Positions 44,788-54,271 are shown, counted from the stretch's first letter. The stretch is DNA of 64,000 nt from Treponema sp. (GCA_017525605.1 JAFXSM010000036.1:1-64000), one strand, 5' to 3'. Notes: generated by a model not told the origin, from the letters alone. Program-made: numbers and translations.

Positions 44788-46899
44788 ATGGCGGATATAT
44801 CAGTACCTGGATTCAGCGACAAATACAAGACAAAAGATTACATCGAAGCTCTGATGCAGAAAGAGAGAATTCCTCTGAACAGAGAAAAGGACAATCTCGA
44901 CAAATACAAAGAGCAGCAGTCGGCATGGAGAAGCGTCAACCAAAAGATGACGACTCTTAGGGCAAATTCAAAGACATTGTATTCTTTTGAGAACCCATTC
45001 AACAACAAATTGGCAAAATCCTCGGACGAAGATGCGATAACGGCGGAAGCAGGCCGCGAGGCAGCTTACGAATCGATAAAAGTCGATGTCCTGAAAGAAG
45101 CGACGGCGGACAGATTCTTGTCGCAGGAACTTGAGAAGAACACGCAAGTCCCGAAAGGAAAATACACATTCGAAGTCGGGGAAAAAGTGATTTCGTTCAA
45201 CTGGAAAGGCGGAAAAGTAACCGATTTCATAACTGCGCTGAACAAAAGAAGCTCGAACACGATAAAAGCATCTCTAATCGGAACAAGCGGGAACAAGCAG
45301 GCTCTTCTCATCGAATCACTGAAAACTGGAAACGAAAGCAACCTTATTTTCAAGGACGACGCTCTTTCGTTCGCGCTCAAGAACAAGATAATAGAAAAAA
45401 GCAAGAAGGATTTGACGGAATTCGGGAACGACACGGAATATTTTGAGAATCCGCAGATTGAGGAGACGATTCCGGAGAACGACCAGGAAGGAATGCCGCT
45501 TTTCAAGAAAAAGCACGTCGCGATAAACGAAGCCGTTGACGAAACCGGAACGGAGCACCCGGAAGACAACAGAACAGTGATTCCACCAAGACAAGGATTC
45601 ACAGTGCCGATTGAGCCTGAGCTGCATGAAAACCTCAACAACAGAATCGATTTCACATATTCAACGAACGAAGTCGATGACATAACGGAAGAGCTCAACG
45701 AAAAACGCACTACCCGACCGGACTTTGCGAATCCCGGAACGGTCACTTTTTCGGACATAACGATAAAAAACGAGCCGGACGACACGATTCTCAAGCCGAT
45801 TCCAGAGACGATGCTCGAACCGATAGCAGATGCGGCGGATTTTTACGTGCATAATTCGGACGGAACGGAAGCGAAAATCGACGTGAACGGAGAAAATTCC
45901 TCGACAGACTCGACCACGGGCGAAAAAACAATCTCAATCGCGCTCAGGGATTATCCCGACATGGACAGCATCGTCGTCAGGAACAGGAATACGGGCGCGG
46001 AAATTTCAATGACATCGTACACTGTTTACGACGAGAAAAAACGCCTTGACTACTCACCTATCAATCCTGTCAGCAAGGCGGGGGACGCTACAATCAAGTA
46101 CAACGGAATCACAATCAACCGTCCGACGAACAAAATCGACGACGTGATTCCGCATGTGACCCTCAACGTGAAGCAGCCGACGGAACGGACAGCGACGATA
46201 GACATAACGCCGGACAAAGATTCAGCGAAAACGGCATTGATTGATTTTGTCGGAAGCTACAATCAGGTAATCGCTGAAATAAACGTCCTCAGCGACAACA
46301 AGCCGGAAATCATCGACGAAATGGAATATCTTTCGAAAGAAGAAAAAGATGAATACAAAAGCAAGCTCGGAATGTTCCAGGGCGATTTCTCGCTGATGAA
46401 CGGAAAATCCTCGCTCAGAGGCATCGTGAATTCGCCGTACAAATGGGGCGACGAGGCGACGATAACAATGCTTTCGCAAATCGGAATTTCAAGCAGGGCA
46501 AGCGGCGGCGGCGGCGGATACAATGCAGCCCAAACGCGAGGATATCTTGAAATCGACGAAAAGAAGCTCGATTCCTCAATCGAAAACAATCTCGACGAGA
46601 TAAAAAACATCTTCGGATTCGACAAGGACGGAGATTTGATAATCGACTCGGGAATCGCATACAGCATGGACAAGCAGCTTTCGTCCTGGGTTCAAAGCGG
46701 CGGAATCTTGGCAACGAAGAATTCGGGAATCGACCAGCGAATCAAAGCTTCCGAAACGAACATAAAAAAGCTTGAGGCGCAGCTCGACGACAAGGAAGCA
46801 AAACTCAGGCAGAAGTACGGGCAGATGGAAGGAACTCTCAACAGCCTGAACGCCCAGTCAAACACTCTTAACAGTTTTACAAATCAGAATAAACCGTAG
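44788..46899 (+). CDS. fliD: Flagellar filament cap protein FliD
   Basis: FliD caps the filament and folds incoming flagellin. The 703-residue protein starts ISVPGFSDKYKTKDYIEALM, the usual N-terminal coiled segment, and ends with a long helix (GIDQRIKASETNIKKLEAQL) and SLNAQSNTLNSFTNQN. The middle contains FVGSYNQVIAEINVLSDNKP and LMNGKSSLRGIVNSPY, both typical. It is about 230 residues longer than E. coli FliD, with the extra in the central surface domain near 220-390, rich in Glu, Asp and Pro. A promoter for the next gene begins at its very end. Confidence 0.93.
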   Translation: MADISVPGFSDKYKTKDYIEALMQKERIPLNREKDNLDKYKEQQSAWRSVNQKMTTLRANSKTLYSFENPFNNKLAKSSDEDAITAEAGREAAYESIKVDVLKEATADRFLSQELEKNTQVPKGKYTFEVGEKVISFNWKGGKVTDFITALNKRSSNTIKASLIGTSGNKQALLIESLKTGNESNLIFKDDALSFALKNKIIEKSKKDLTEFGNDTEYFENPQIEETIPENDQEGMPLFKKKHVAINEAVDETGTEHPEDNRTVIPPRQGFTVPIEPELHENLNNRIDFTYSTNEVDDITEELNEKRTTRPDFANPGTVTFSDITIKNEPDDTILKPIPETMLEPIADAADFYVHNSDGTEAKIDVNGENSSTDSTTGEKTISIALRDYPDMDSIVVRNRNTGAEISMTSYTVYDEKKRLDYSPINPVSKAGDATIKYNGITINRPTNKIDDVIPHVTLNVKQPTERTATIDITPDKDSAKTALIDFVGSYNQVIAEINVLSDNKPEIIDEMEYLSKEEKDEYKSKLGMFQGDFSLMNGKSSLRGIVNSPYKWGDEATITMLSQIGISSRASGGGGGYNAAQTRGYLEIDEKKLDSSIENNLDEIKNIFGFDKDGDLIIDSGIAYSMDKQLSSWVQSGGILATKNSGIDQRIKASETNIKKLEAQLDDKEAKLRQKYGQMEGTLNSLNAQSNTLNSFTNQNKP

Positions 46900-46905
46900 T
46901 ATAAT
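46876..46905 (+). promoter_or_regulatory. Sigma-70-type promoter overlapping the fliD 3' end
   Basis: TTTACA (46876-46881) and TATAAT (46900-46905) are 18 bases apart. The predicted transcript starts near 46912, inside a hairpin ATGACTG (46904-46910) / CAGTCAT (46935-46941) whose inner arms TGCGGAAA and TTTCCGTGCA would form its 5' end. Confidence 0.65.
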
Positions 46906-46962
46906 GACTGCGTGCGGAAATATTTTTCCGTGCACAGTCATATGCATTTTAGGCGGTTATAA

Positions 46963-47556
46963 ATGGATTTTTTTGTGAATTCTCAGAAGATAGACATAAC
47001 GATAGAGAATGAGAAAACAATTGGTGATATTTTGAAGGCATTCGAAAAAGAATTTGAAGCCAACAATGCAACGACAACAGGGATTTCGCTCGACGGAAAA
47101 GCCGTGGGCGCAGATGAATTCGATGCGGTGTTTGAAAAATCGCTGTCAGATTTCTCAAAGCTCGAACTTTCTATAATCACCCTTGCGGAAATAAAAGAAG
47201 CTATCGAAGCGGAAGCAAAGGAAAGCCTCGAACTTGCCGAAAAAATAAAGGACATTTCGGTAGCTTTCCAAAGCGGAAAAGACAAGGAAGCAGCAGTTCT
47301 CATCGCAAACCTTGCGGATTTCATAAATTCGATATGCACGACCATAAAGAAAACCGCATACTTCCCTGATGCGTTCAAATCTTTGCAGAAGGAAAACGGG
47401 AAGTCCATCGAAGACTTCTTTGCCGAAATGACACCGATTTTGGCGGATTTGCAGCAGGCAATCGAATCGAACGACACGGTTCTTGTCGGCGACCTTGCGG
47501 AATATGAGATAAGCCCGCGTCTCGTGTCAATTTCAGAGATACTGAAAAAAATCTAA
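46963..47556 (+). CDS. Hypothetical protein in the flagellar cluster (197 aa)
   Basis: I do not recognise this family. It starts MDFFVNSQKIDITIENEKTI, has an acidic, Ala-rich helical middle (EAIEAEAKESLELAEKIK) and no signal peptide or membrane segment. It sits between fliD and the PilZ gene on the same strand, 37 bases from the latter, with a promoter of its own at the fliD end. Its position suggests a cytoplasmic role in flagellar assembly or control, possibly as an export chaperone; that is inference. The FliS fold is a possibility to test, but no clear motif supports it. Confidence 0.75.
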   Translation: MDFFVNSQKIDITIENEKTIGDILKAFEKEFEANNATTTGISLDGKAVGADEFDAVFEKSLSDFSKLELSIITLAEIKEAIEAEAKESLELAEKIKDISVAFQSGKDKEAAVLIANLADFINSICTTIKKTAYFPDAFKSLQKENGKSIEDFFAEMTPILADLQQAIESNDTVLVGDLAEYEISPRLVSISEILKKI

Positions 47557-47593
47557 TTTCGAGAATATGCCGAAAATTCTTATGGAGCTTTTT

Positions 47594-48754
47594 ATGAACA
47601 AAATTCTAAAAAACATAGCATTTCTTCTCGGAATTGGAATGATGTTCGTGTCATGCGGAACTTCGCTGGCCGGCTCAAATTCCGGTTCGCTCGTGGAAGA
47701 CAGAAGCAGCGGTGTCGTCATGACATTCACGATACTCATCGTGGTGCTGATTCTTGTGATATCGCTGATTTTTGTCGTATCAAAAAAGATTGTCGCTTAT
47801 AAAAATTCACCAGAGCATCTTGAAAAGCAGAAAAAAAGACCGACAACCCAAAAAGACCTCTCAGAAGTTGCAAGATTGGCAAATTTGACGAAAAAAGAAA
47901 GGGAGCTTCTCTGGAACATCTGCAAGACAAGGAAGACACCGAACATCGTTTATTTCGTGAAGGAATCTGAGGAAGTCGAGAAGCTCCTGAAAGACGAATA
48001 TTCGGCAATCTCACAAATCGGAAACGACGAGTTGGTCGCGACGTTATTCTCATTGAGAACAAAGCTCCTAAGGACGTTCAAACAGGCACTTGTAATCAGA
48101 AACACGAAGGTCATCGAAAACGGAACTGTTTTCACATTCACGCAGTCGAAAGGTTTCCACCACAAACTCAAGCTGACGGACACGAATGCCGACAACATGA
48201 TATTCACGCTGCCGAAAGCACTCGTAGAATCAAGCGATATGCCGGAAGCATTGTCGAAAATCTCGCTCGTTTTCGAGGACAAAGATTACAATCCGTATGA
48301 AATAGAGACGAGAGTCGTCCGCTATGAGGATGCTAGGGATGACGAAAAGAGGATGATTACAGTTCACACGGACAAAGTCATACCACTTAAAAAGCGTCAG
48401 GCAGAACGTATCGACGTGCAGCAGCCGTGCACATTCTACTCGGTCAAAAAGCTTGAGGACAAGAACAACAAAGAGCACGTCCAGTATGATGTGTCCGAGA
48501 AGGAGCATGAAGGGACTCTTGAAGATGTTTCAATGGGCGGTTGCAGAGTCATAACGACATTACCGATAAAGGCAGAGCAGCTTCTTTCGATAAAAGGTCC
48601 TATGGACAAAAAGGACATGGATTCGGCAATCGGCATAATCGTAAGAACGACCAAGAGAATCGACAACAAATTCATTCTTCACGTCAAATTCGTAAAAATC
48701 GATCTTGCCGTCAAAAACAAGATTCAAGCAGTCGCCTGCGGATATTCAGAATAG
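47594..48754 (+). CDS. PilZ-domain protein with lipobox-like N-terminus and one membrane helix
   Basis: The 386-residue protein begins MNKILKNIAFLLGIGMMFVSC, a signal with a lipobox-like VSCG, then GVVMTFTILIVVLILVISLI as a membrane helix, and then a long soluble part. Near 260 RQAER followed by EDVSMGGCRV near 315 form the RxxxR and (D/N)xSxxG motifs that bind cyclic di-GMP in PilZ domains. An N-terminal YcgR-like domain appears at about 100-255. It thus probably links c-di-GMP to motility, lying among flagellar genes. ATG 47594 has GGAG six bases upstream. The lipidated start with a cytoplasmic PilZ is unusual. Confidence 0.82.
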   Translation: MNKILKNIAFLLGIGMMFVSCGTSLAGSNSGSLVEDRSSGVVMTFTILIVVLILVISLIFVVSKKIVAYKNSPEHLEKQKKRPTTQKDLSEVARLANLTKKERELLWNICKTRKTPNIVYFVKESEEVEKLLKDEYSAISQIGNDELVATLFSLRTKLLRTFKQALVIRNTKVIENGTVFTFTQSKGFHHKLKLTDTNADNMIFTLPKALVESSDMPEALSKISLVFEDKDYNPYEIETRVVRYEDARDDEKRMITVHTDKVIPLKKRQAERIDVQQPCTFYSVKKLEDKNNKEHVQYDVSEKEHEGTLEDVSMGGCRVITTLPIKAEQLLSIKGPMDKKDMDSAIGIIVRTTKRIDNKFILHVKFVKIDLAVKNKIQAVACGYSE

Positions 48755-48788
48755 ACCTAATCGAGATTAGGTTGACGAGTTCAATGTA

Positions 48789-48822
48789 ACCTGTTCAGAA
48801 ACTGAAATTTCCGAACAGGTTT
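48789..48822 (+). terminator. Hairpin after the PilZ gene
   Basis: AACCTGTTC pairs with GAACAGGTT, with inner GAAA/TTTC pairs around ACTGAA. The tail is TTAATAAAAAA, so a T-run is poor, and termination is uncertain. Confidence 0.55.
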
Positions 48823-48847
48823 AATAAAAAACAAAGAGAGGTTCGTG

Positions 48848-49120
48848 ATGAAAGTTTTGGAATTAAACCAAATTCACATAGACGACAACTATATTTATTA
48901 CAGACGGAATTATACAGCACAAGCAAAATTGGAGTTGCTTTCAAAAGTTTTGGATGCAAACATTTCGTTCACGATTGAGACAGGTCCATTCGGCGACAAA
49001 CTGATATACGTCGATTTGGCACCGGGCACAACAATCGACTACCCTCTGATTCCAATAAAGTCCGCTCTTAAGACATACATTCTTACGATGGACAATGAAG
49101 GCAAGCTGCCATGCGCCTGA
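48848..49120 (+). CDS. Hypothetical protein (90 aa) before tsaE
   Basis: A small protein without recognised domain: MKVLELNQIHIDDNYIYYRR, then a beta-rich segment ETGPFGDKLIYVDLAPGTTI. Its stop overlaps the tsaE start by ten bases, so the two are translationally linked. A GTG directly before the ATG is an alternative start. Function unknown. Confidence 0.7.
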   Translation: MKVLELNQIHIDDNYIYYRRNYTAQAKLELLSKVLDANISFTIETGPFGDKLIYVDLAPGTTIDYPLIPIKSALKTYILTMDNEGKLPCA

Positions 49121-49551
49121 ACCTTACAACATCATCCGCCGAGGAAACGATTGAGCTCGGAAGAAAAATCGGTGCAATGCTGAAAGGCGGAGAAATAATC
49201 GCAATGCAGGGCACGCTCGCCGCCGGAAAAACAACGATAACAAAAGGCATCGCTGAGTCTCTCGGCGTAAAAGACACGATAACAAGCCCTACTTTCTGCC
49301 TGATTTCGGAATACGAAGGGAAAATTCCTCTTTATCACATGGACGTTTACAGACTTGACGGCGGCGAGGATTTCATAAACCTCGGCGTCGAAGACATGAT
49401 TTACGGAAAAGGCGTTTCCATAATCGAATGGAGCGAGAAAGTCATGTCGGAACTTCCGAAGCAGACGATAATTCTTAAATTTGAGCCAGTCGAGAACACG
49501 ACGAACAGAAAAATCACTATTGAGAACTGGCCTTATGGAGAAATAAAATGA
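49111..49551 (+). CDS. tsaE: tRNA threonylcarbamoyladenosine biosynthesis ATPase TsaE
   Basis: TsaE is the ATPase that powers the TsaBDE complex making t6A37 in ANN-decoding tRNAs. The 146 residues include the Walker A QGTLAAGKTTITKGIAESLG near 31-50, the SPTFCLISEY motif near 63, and YHMDVYRLDGGEDFINLG near 78-95, all typical. Its stop overlaps the tsaB ATG (ATGA), and tsaD is not in the window. Confidence 0.93.
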   Translation: MRLNLTTSSAEETIELGRKIGAMLKGGEIIAMQGTLAAGKTTITKGIAESLGVKDTITSPTFCLISEYEGKIPLYHMDVYRLDGGEDFINLGVEDMIYGKGVSIIEWSEKVMSELPKQTIILKFEPVENTTNRKITIENWPYGEIK

Positions 49552-50231
49552 AATCACTTGTGATAGATTCAGCAGCATCTTGCATGGTCATCGCCGCAAA
49601 AAACGAAAATTTGACGGCAACTTTGTCGCTGGACATCGGGATGAAGCAGTCACAGAAAATTTTGCCGGCAATAGATTATGTGTTGGAGCAAGTCGGGCTT
49701 TCTTCTTCCGAACTGAATTTTACAGCATTGACATCGGGTCCGGGAACATTTACGGGACTCAGACTGGCGTTTTCCGCATTGAAAGCAATCGAACTTGCAC
49801 ATGAAGTGCCGATATACGGGATACCTTCGCTTGACGCATACGCGTATCCGTTCAGGGAATTCGGCGAAGTTGTGGTATCTGTCATCGACGCAAAGAAAAA
49901 TCAGTTTTTTGCGGCAGTTTACAAAAACGGGGAATGCATTTTTCCTGCAGAAGACACGACGGCAGAAAAAATATCGGCATTCTTGAAATCAACAATAGGA
50001 AACGGAGAGAAAATCATCGTCGTGGGACCTGACGCAAAGATTTTCTCTGGAGAGCTGAAAGAAAACGGAATCGAAAACGCAAAATTCTTGTCGTCACAGC
50101 CGAATGCGACGGATTCGCTTTCAGAAATCGCAGAGAGCATGATTGAGCAGAAAAAAGAACCGCTCAAAGATTACGACGGCCCGATTTACCTAAGAAAAAG
50201 CGAAGCGGAAATCGCATTGGAAAATAAATAG
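49548..50231 (+). CDS. tsaB: tRNA threonylcarbamoyladenosine biosynthesis protein TsaB
   Basis: TsaB is the TsaD-like scaffold partner in t6A synthesis. The 227-residue protein starts MKSLVIDSAASCMVIAAKN and keeps LTSGPGTFTGLRLAFSALKA near 62-82, the hallmark of TsaB, as well as YGIPSLDAYAY. It lacks the catalytic His pair of TsaD, as expected. It overlaps tsaE by four bases. Hairpins and a terminator follow, partly within the 3' end of csrA. Confidence 0.93.
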   Translation: MKSLVIDSAASCMVIAAKNENLTATLSLDIGMKQSQKILPAIDYVLEQVGLSSSELNFTALTSGPGTFTGLRLAFSALKAIELAHEVPIYGIPSLDAYAYPFREFGEVVVSVIDAKKNQFFAAVYKNGECIFPAEDTTAEKISAFLKSTIGNGEKIIVVGPDAKIFSGELKENGIENAKFLSSQPNATDSLSEIAESMIEQKKEPLKDYDGPIYLRKSEAEIALENK

Positions 50232-50316
50232 ACCTTAGTGACAACTTCGTTATCGCTAAGGTTTGTAAGTCCAAAAACATACAACAAATATGTCTTTGGA
50301 CAACGTATTTCAGATG

Positions 50317-50359
50317 GACTTTTTCAGAACATTTGAGTTTCGGAAAAGTCTATTTTTTT
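50317..50359 (+). terminator. Terminator of tsaB reaching into the csrA 3' end
   Basis: GACTTTTTC (50317-50325) pairs with GGAAAAGTC (50342-50350), and seven T follow at 50353-50359. The T-run doubles as codons for the Lys-Lys end of CsrA on the other strand. Two further stems lie before it: ACCTTAG/CTAAGGT (50232-50262) and GTCCAAA.../TTTGGAC near 50270-50301. Confidence 0.75.
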
Positions 50360-50580
50360 CTTCCAAAAAGTTTCGAAAGAGTGTCCAGCGATGAGGAGGC
50401 AGCTGCAGCGGCCTCGTTCTGACGCTGGATATCATCAAAAACTTCCTGGCGGAATACCTTTACATTTTTAGGAGCATCAACACCAATTTTTACCTGATCG
50501 CCTGAAATTCCAATCAAAGTTATTGTGATGTCAGTTCCGATTTTTATTTTCTCATCAACTTTTCTTGAAAGTATAAGCAT
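50350..50580 (-). CDS. csrA: Carbon storage regulator CsrA
   Basis: CsrA is an RNA-binding repressor of translation. The 76-residue protein starts [20 protein letters not shown] and keeps the RNA-contact [15 protein letters not shown] region, including the Arg near 44. The Ala-rich [21 protein letters not shown] tail is longer than in E. coli. It is the last gene in the flgN-flgK-flgL-fliW-csrA operon, 15 bases after fliW. An AGGAGACC site precedes its ATG. Confidence 0.97.
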   Translation of the reverse strand: MLILSRKVDEKIKIGTDITITLIGISGDQVKIGVDAPKNVKVFRQEVFDDIQRQNEAAAAASSSLDTLSKLFGRKK

Positions 50581-50595
50581 CTAGGTCTCCTAAAA

Positions 50596-51054
50596 TCATT
50601 TCTTCGTGCTTGATTTGAGCGCATTGACGATATTGAATTTCGTAGTCCACTTGGCATCCGAAAGTATCGCCTGAATAGCGTTGTTGTTCTTGCTGTTTAT
50701 GACAACAGGCCCCTGCAAATTCGCAGTCACAGGGCCACCGTCGCCAGGAACGGTTACAATTGAATAAACGACGACATCGGCAGGCGAAACGACACCTATT
50801 TCAAGCAAAGTTTTATCATCGACATCGATTTCATATCCGTCGGCAACTGTAAATGGATCAATCAAAAGAAAAGACAAGTTCTTCTCCTCAAGGGACTGCA
50901 TCCATATAAAAGGTCTGTACTCAGCTTCAATAAGAGCGTATTTGTGGAAACTCTCAAATCCAAAAAGACCTGCCGGGAAATTTATGATTTTGTCGCTATC
51001 GACCAGAATTTTTCCCATTGTTTTTGTGTTTACTTCAACTTTGTTATTTTCCAT
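50596..51054 (-). CDS. fliW: Flagellar assembly factor FliW
   Basis: FliW binds either flagellin or CsrA. When flagellin leaves the cell FliW is free, binds CsrA and lifts repression of flagellin translation. The 152 residues include INFPAGLFGFESFHKYAL near 24-41, FIWMQSLEE near 49 and NLQGPVVINSKN near 112, all of the family. It is upstream of csrA in the usual order, after flgL. Confidence 0.96.
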   Translation of the reverse strand: MENNKVEVNTKTMGKILVDSDKIINFPAGLFGFESFHKYALIEAEYRPFIWMQSLEEKNLSFLLIDPFTVADGYEIDVDDKTLLEIGVVSPADVVVYSIVTVPGDGGPVTANLQGPVVINSKNNNAIQAILSDAKWTTKFNIVNALKSSTKK

Positions 51055-51093
51055 TTTTTCCTACCATCTATACTATTCAACAAACTGACGAAA

Positions 51094-52341
51094 TCACCTC
51101 ATGTAATTGAGGAGCGAAGACGAATAAATCTTGCTTGCAGAATGAAGCGTCGCATTCTGAACTTGCTCCAAGGCCTTCTCATCAGTAATCGCCTTTGTTA
51201 TATCCAAATCTCCTTCACGGGAAATCTGCTCGTTCACATTGAGCGCGACAGCAGAATTTCGTGCAATATCCTTTTCAAGCCTTTCATATTCCGAACCGCT
51301 CTTTGCGAGCCTGTTCACCAATGTATTTATGCCGCTGTCGATTCCCATCAACGCCCTTCCGCCGATTGTTTCGGAATCACCCGCAAACATCGCATCCCGA
51401 AGCGTAATCACGGTGTCGAAAAGCGAACCGCCGGAAACGCGGACGCTGTCACCGAGATTGTACGGAGGTCTCTGAGAAGAATCCTTGATGATTCCGAGGT
51501 CATTCAAAACAGAACCGCTCATGTCCTCAAGCCAAAGCTGATGCGCATCTGTCGTGGAAAAATTGAGACCGCTAGAAACTGGGTCAACGGAAGCTTTCAC
51601 GGAAAGTCCGCTCGCATTTATTTTCGAAACAAGCGAATAAACGTTGTCACCGGCATCGACATAAATGTTCAGACCATCAACGCGAATCACCGAATCTTCC
51701 TGCGCCTGCCAGTCAGAAGCGTCGCGTCCGCCAAAAATGCGCTGGTTCTCAGCCCAGAACGTCCTGCATCCGACATTATCGACATCGACATATTTGTTCT
51801 CGTTTATTTCGATTTTGTTCTGCTCGATTGAGCCGTTGTAGTGCACGGAAGCGATGACCGGATACGAAGCTCCCTTCACCGCCCCCATATCGACATCAAA
51901 CGCCTGAATATTCGTGTTCGTTCCTGCAAAAATAGAAGTGCCGTCAGGACCAACAGCATTCGCATTCTGAAGGAGCTCGCCGAGAAGCTCATTGACCTCA
52001 ACAGCCATATTCCTCAAATCTTCCGAAGAATTCAGACCGTTCGCGCCCTGAACCGCAAGCTCCCTAACGCGGTGCATGATGTCGAGAGTGTTCTGCATAT
52101 AGCCTTCGCGATACTCAAACTGGTCGCTCAAAGTCTGCGCATTTTTCTCGAAATTGTTCACGCGAGTCAGATAAGACTGATATTTGACAAGCCTTCCAGC
52201 CGCAAGCGGATCATCGCGAAGGTTGTTTATCCTAGATTGAGTGCCAATCTGATTGTCTATTTTCGCCTTCTCGATTTCCTGTCTGCGCAGATTGTACTGA
52301 GTCTGTCTGTTGTTGTACTGACTACTGATTCTTGTCGGCAT
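51094..52341 (-). CDS. flgL: Flagellar hook-associated protein FlgL (HAP3)
   Basis: FlgL joins the hook to the filament with FlgK. The 415-residue protein has flagellin-like ends: MPTRISSQYNNRQTQYNLRR at the N-terminus and the C-terminal LNVNEQISREGDLDITKAIT plus SSLLNYMR. In between, [20 protein letters not shown] is the flagellin-like D1 helix. It is longer than the 317-residue E. coli form. It lies 40 bases before fliW and 58 after flgK. Confidence 0.95.
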   Translation of the reverse strand: MPTRISSQYNNRQTQYNLRRQEIEKAKIDNQIGTQSRINNLRDDPLAAGRLVKYQSYLTRVNNFEKNAQTLSDQFEYREGYMQNTLDIMHRVRELAVQGANGLNSSEDLRNMAVEVNELLGELLQNANAVGPDGTSIFAGTNTNIQAFDVDMGAVKGASYPVIASVHYNGSIEQNKIEINENKYVDVDNVGCRTFWAENQRIFGGRDASDWQAQEDSVIRVDGLNIYVDAGDNVYSLVSKINASGLSVKASVDPVSSGLNFSTTDAHQLWLEDMSGSVLNDLGIIKDSSQRPPYNLGDSVRVSGGSLFDTVITLRDAMFAGDSETIGGRALMGIDSGINTLVNRLAKSGSEYERLEKDIARNSAVALNVNEQISREGDLDITKAITDEKALEQVQNATLHSASKIYSSSLLNYMR

Positions 52342-52399
52342 ATTTTTCCCCTATTATTCCCTATCAGCCTTATTCTTCAAATTTTTGCTAAACCTTGAA

Positions 52400-54271
52400 T
52401 CAAACTCCAAGCCTGTTGATGACCGTATCAATCATCTCGTCGATTACGGAAACGAATTTCGCAGCGGCATTGTATCCGTGCTGGAACTTGATGATATCCG
52501 CAAGCTCCTCGTCGATATTTACGCCGCTTATCGAATCCCTGAGCGCACGAAGGTCGTTCATGACGGTGTTCTGGCTAAGATAATTTGTCTCTGCCTGCTC
52601 GCCCTTAAGACCGACGTTCGTAACCGAATTCGCAAAGTAATCGTCGAAAGTCCTGTCCTTTCCAATCATAACGTATGTGTTCCTGATTGAAGAAATCTCG
52701 ACTGCTGCGCGTCCGTCGCCAATCATCGCGCGCTCGCGAATCGGATATGCTGCAGCAACGCTCAAGACGTCTTTCTTGATGTCCTGATTGACAGCGATAT
52801 ATGCAGACGGATTTATTACAGGAGAAACAGAGAACTGAGCATTTGCCCTGAGCGCATTCACCGCATTCGCAGAATCAAAATTATACGCACCCTCTGCTCC
52901 GCTCATCGAAAGGATTCCAGAGTAACCGGAAAGGAACATTCCGGAATCCTCAACGTGGCGGATTACGAAATCAGGATTATTCGGGTCGGTTGCAGTCGTA
53001 GCCTTGAGAACAAGATGGCTGTTCCTGTCAAGATAAGCTTTCACCTCGCCGTCAGAGTCATTGATTCTCGCAATCACTTCCTCAATCGTATCTGTCGAAT
53101 GGTAAGGAACAGTGATGTTCCCGTTCTTTCCAGAGAGAATCATCTCGCCCTCAAGTCCGACTTTTTCCTGCGGGTTCAGAGCGTGAGTTCCCGTGAACCT
53201 GAATATATAGGAAGAATCCTCAACGCCGTCGCCGTTTCTGTCATAATTTCCGTTTGTGTCGGTCACGAATGGAAGCTGGCTGAAGAAATCAATGCCAGTC
53301 ACATTGTTCGCACCGATTGCATTTCTGTGAACGTCATTCACCAAATCAACGAAATTCATTGTCATCGTGTTCAACGACTGAATCTCATTTCGGATATCAA
53401 CATCGCGAAGCTCGATGAGAGCACCGAGAGAACCGCCCGAAATCTGAGCCGCATCTCTTGTGTCTGCCCAAACGACCTTGCTGTATCCGTTGCTGTCGGT
53501 CATCGCCTCGATATCAAAACCGCGCGCGATTTTTCCCTGAACGAGAATGTGGCCTTCAAGGTGAATCATGAATTCGTCCGAATCCCTGTTATCCGTCGTT
53601 ATATTGACGATTTTAGAAAGGTCGTCAATCAGAAGGTCTCTTCTGTCGAGCAAATCATTCGGATTGTCGCCGATTGCCTTTGACTTGACGATTTCCTCGT
53701 TCAGCGCGGCAATCTGCTTCGTAAGATTGTTCACCTGCTTTACGGAACCTTCGATATCGCCGTTTATGAGAGTTCCGACACCAGAAAGGCTTTTAAACCT
53801 CTGCTGAATTGCCTCCGCCAAAGATTCTCCGCGTGTCACGACAGCCTGACGAGCAGCCTGGCTTTCAGGATAAACAGAAAGCTCCTGCCAGCCCTGCCAA
53901 TACTTATCCATTGTTCCGCGAACTGAAATTTCCTCCGGCTCGTTATAAATATCTTCTATCATCGAATAATATTTGTCGCGGGTTTCCCAATAAGTTTCGC
54001 GGTTACTCTGAGCAACAATACGCTGATCAAGAAGTTCATCGCGGAGACGATTGACGCTTTCGATTGAAGTTCCCTGTCCGAGCTGTCCTGGAGTTTCCGC
54101 ACGAGACAAATCCGGCCTATAGAGCGGGTCCGTCGCCTTGACCTGAACTCTCTGGCGCGAATATCCTTCTGTATCCGCGTTAGAGATATTGTGACCTGCA
54201 GTCGAAATCTGCTGCATATGTGCCATCAAACTGCGCTTTCCAAGCTCAATGCTTCCGAATGTACTAGACAT
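52400..54271 (-). CDS. flgK: Flagellar hook-associated protein FlgK (HAP1)
   Basis: FlgK forms the first junction at the hook tip. The 623 residues begin MSSTFGSIELGKRSLMAHMQ with the rod/hook family segment GHNISNADTEGYSRQRVQ, and end IIKFQHGYNAAAKFVSVIDE with DTVINRLGV, the D0 helix of hook-type proteins. The start is ATG 54271; an in-frame upstream ATG at 54289 would add six residues. It follows the flgN-like gene by 44 bases and precedes flgL. Confidence 0.96.
   Translation of the reverse strand: MSSTFGSIELGKRSLMAHMQQISTAGHNISNADTEGYSRQRVQVKATDPLYRPDLSRAETPGQLGQGTSIESVNRLRDELLDQRIVAQSNRETYWETRDKYYSMIEDIYNEPEEISVRGTMDKYWQGWQELSVYPESQAARQAVVTRGESLAEAIQQRFKSLSGVGTLINGDIEGSVKQVNNLTKQIAALNEEIVKSKAIGDNPNDLLDRRDLLIDDLSKIVNITTDNRDSDEFMIHLEGHILVQGKIARGFDIEAMTDSNGYSKVVWADTRDAAQISGGSLGALIELRDVDIRNEIQSLNTMTMNFVDLVNDVHRNAIGANNVTGIDFFSQLPFVTDTNGNYDRNGDGVEDSSYIFRFTGTHALNPQEKVGLEGEMILSGKNGNITVPYHSTDTIEEVIARINDSDGEVKAYLDRNSHLVLKATTATDPNNPDFVIRHVEDSGMFLSGYSGILSMSGAEGAYNFDSANAVNALRANAQFSVSPVINPSAYIAVNQDIKKDVLSVAAAYPIRERAMIGDGRAAVEISSIRNTYVMIGKDRTFDDYFANSVTNVGLKGEQAETNYLSQNTVMNDLRALRDSISGVNIDEELADIIKFQHGYNAAAKFVSVIDEMIDTVINRLGV

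Noticed and set aside
47569..47593. In-frame upstream start for the PilZ gene at 47567
   Set aside because: It would put nine residues before the signal segment and has no ribosome site, while ATG 47594 has GGAG at the right distance.
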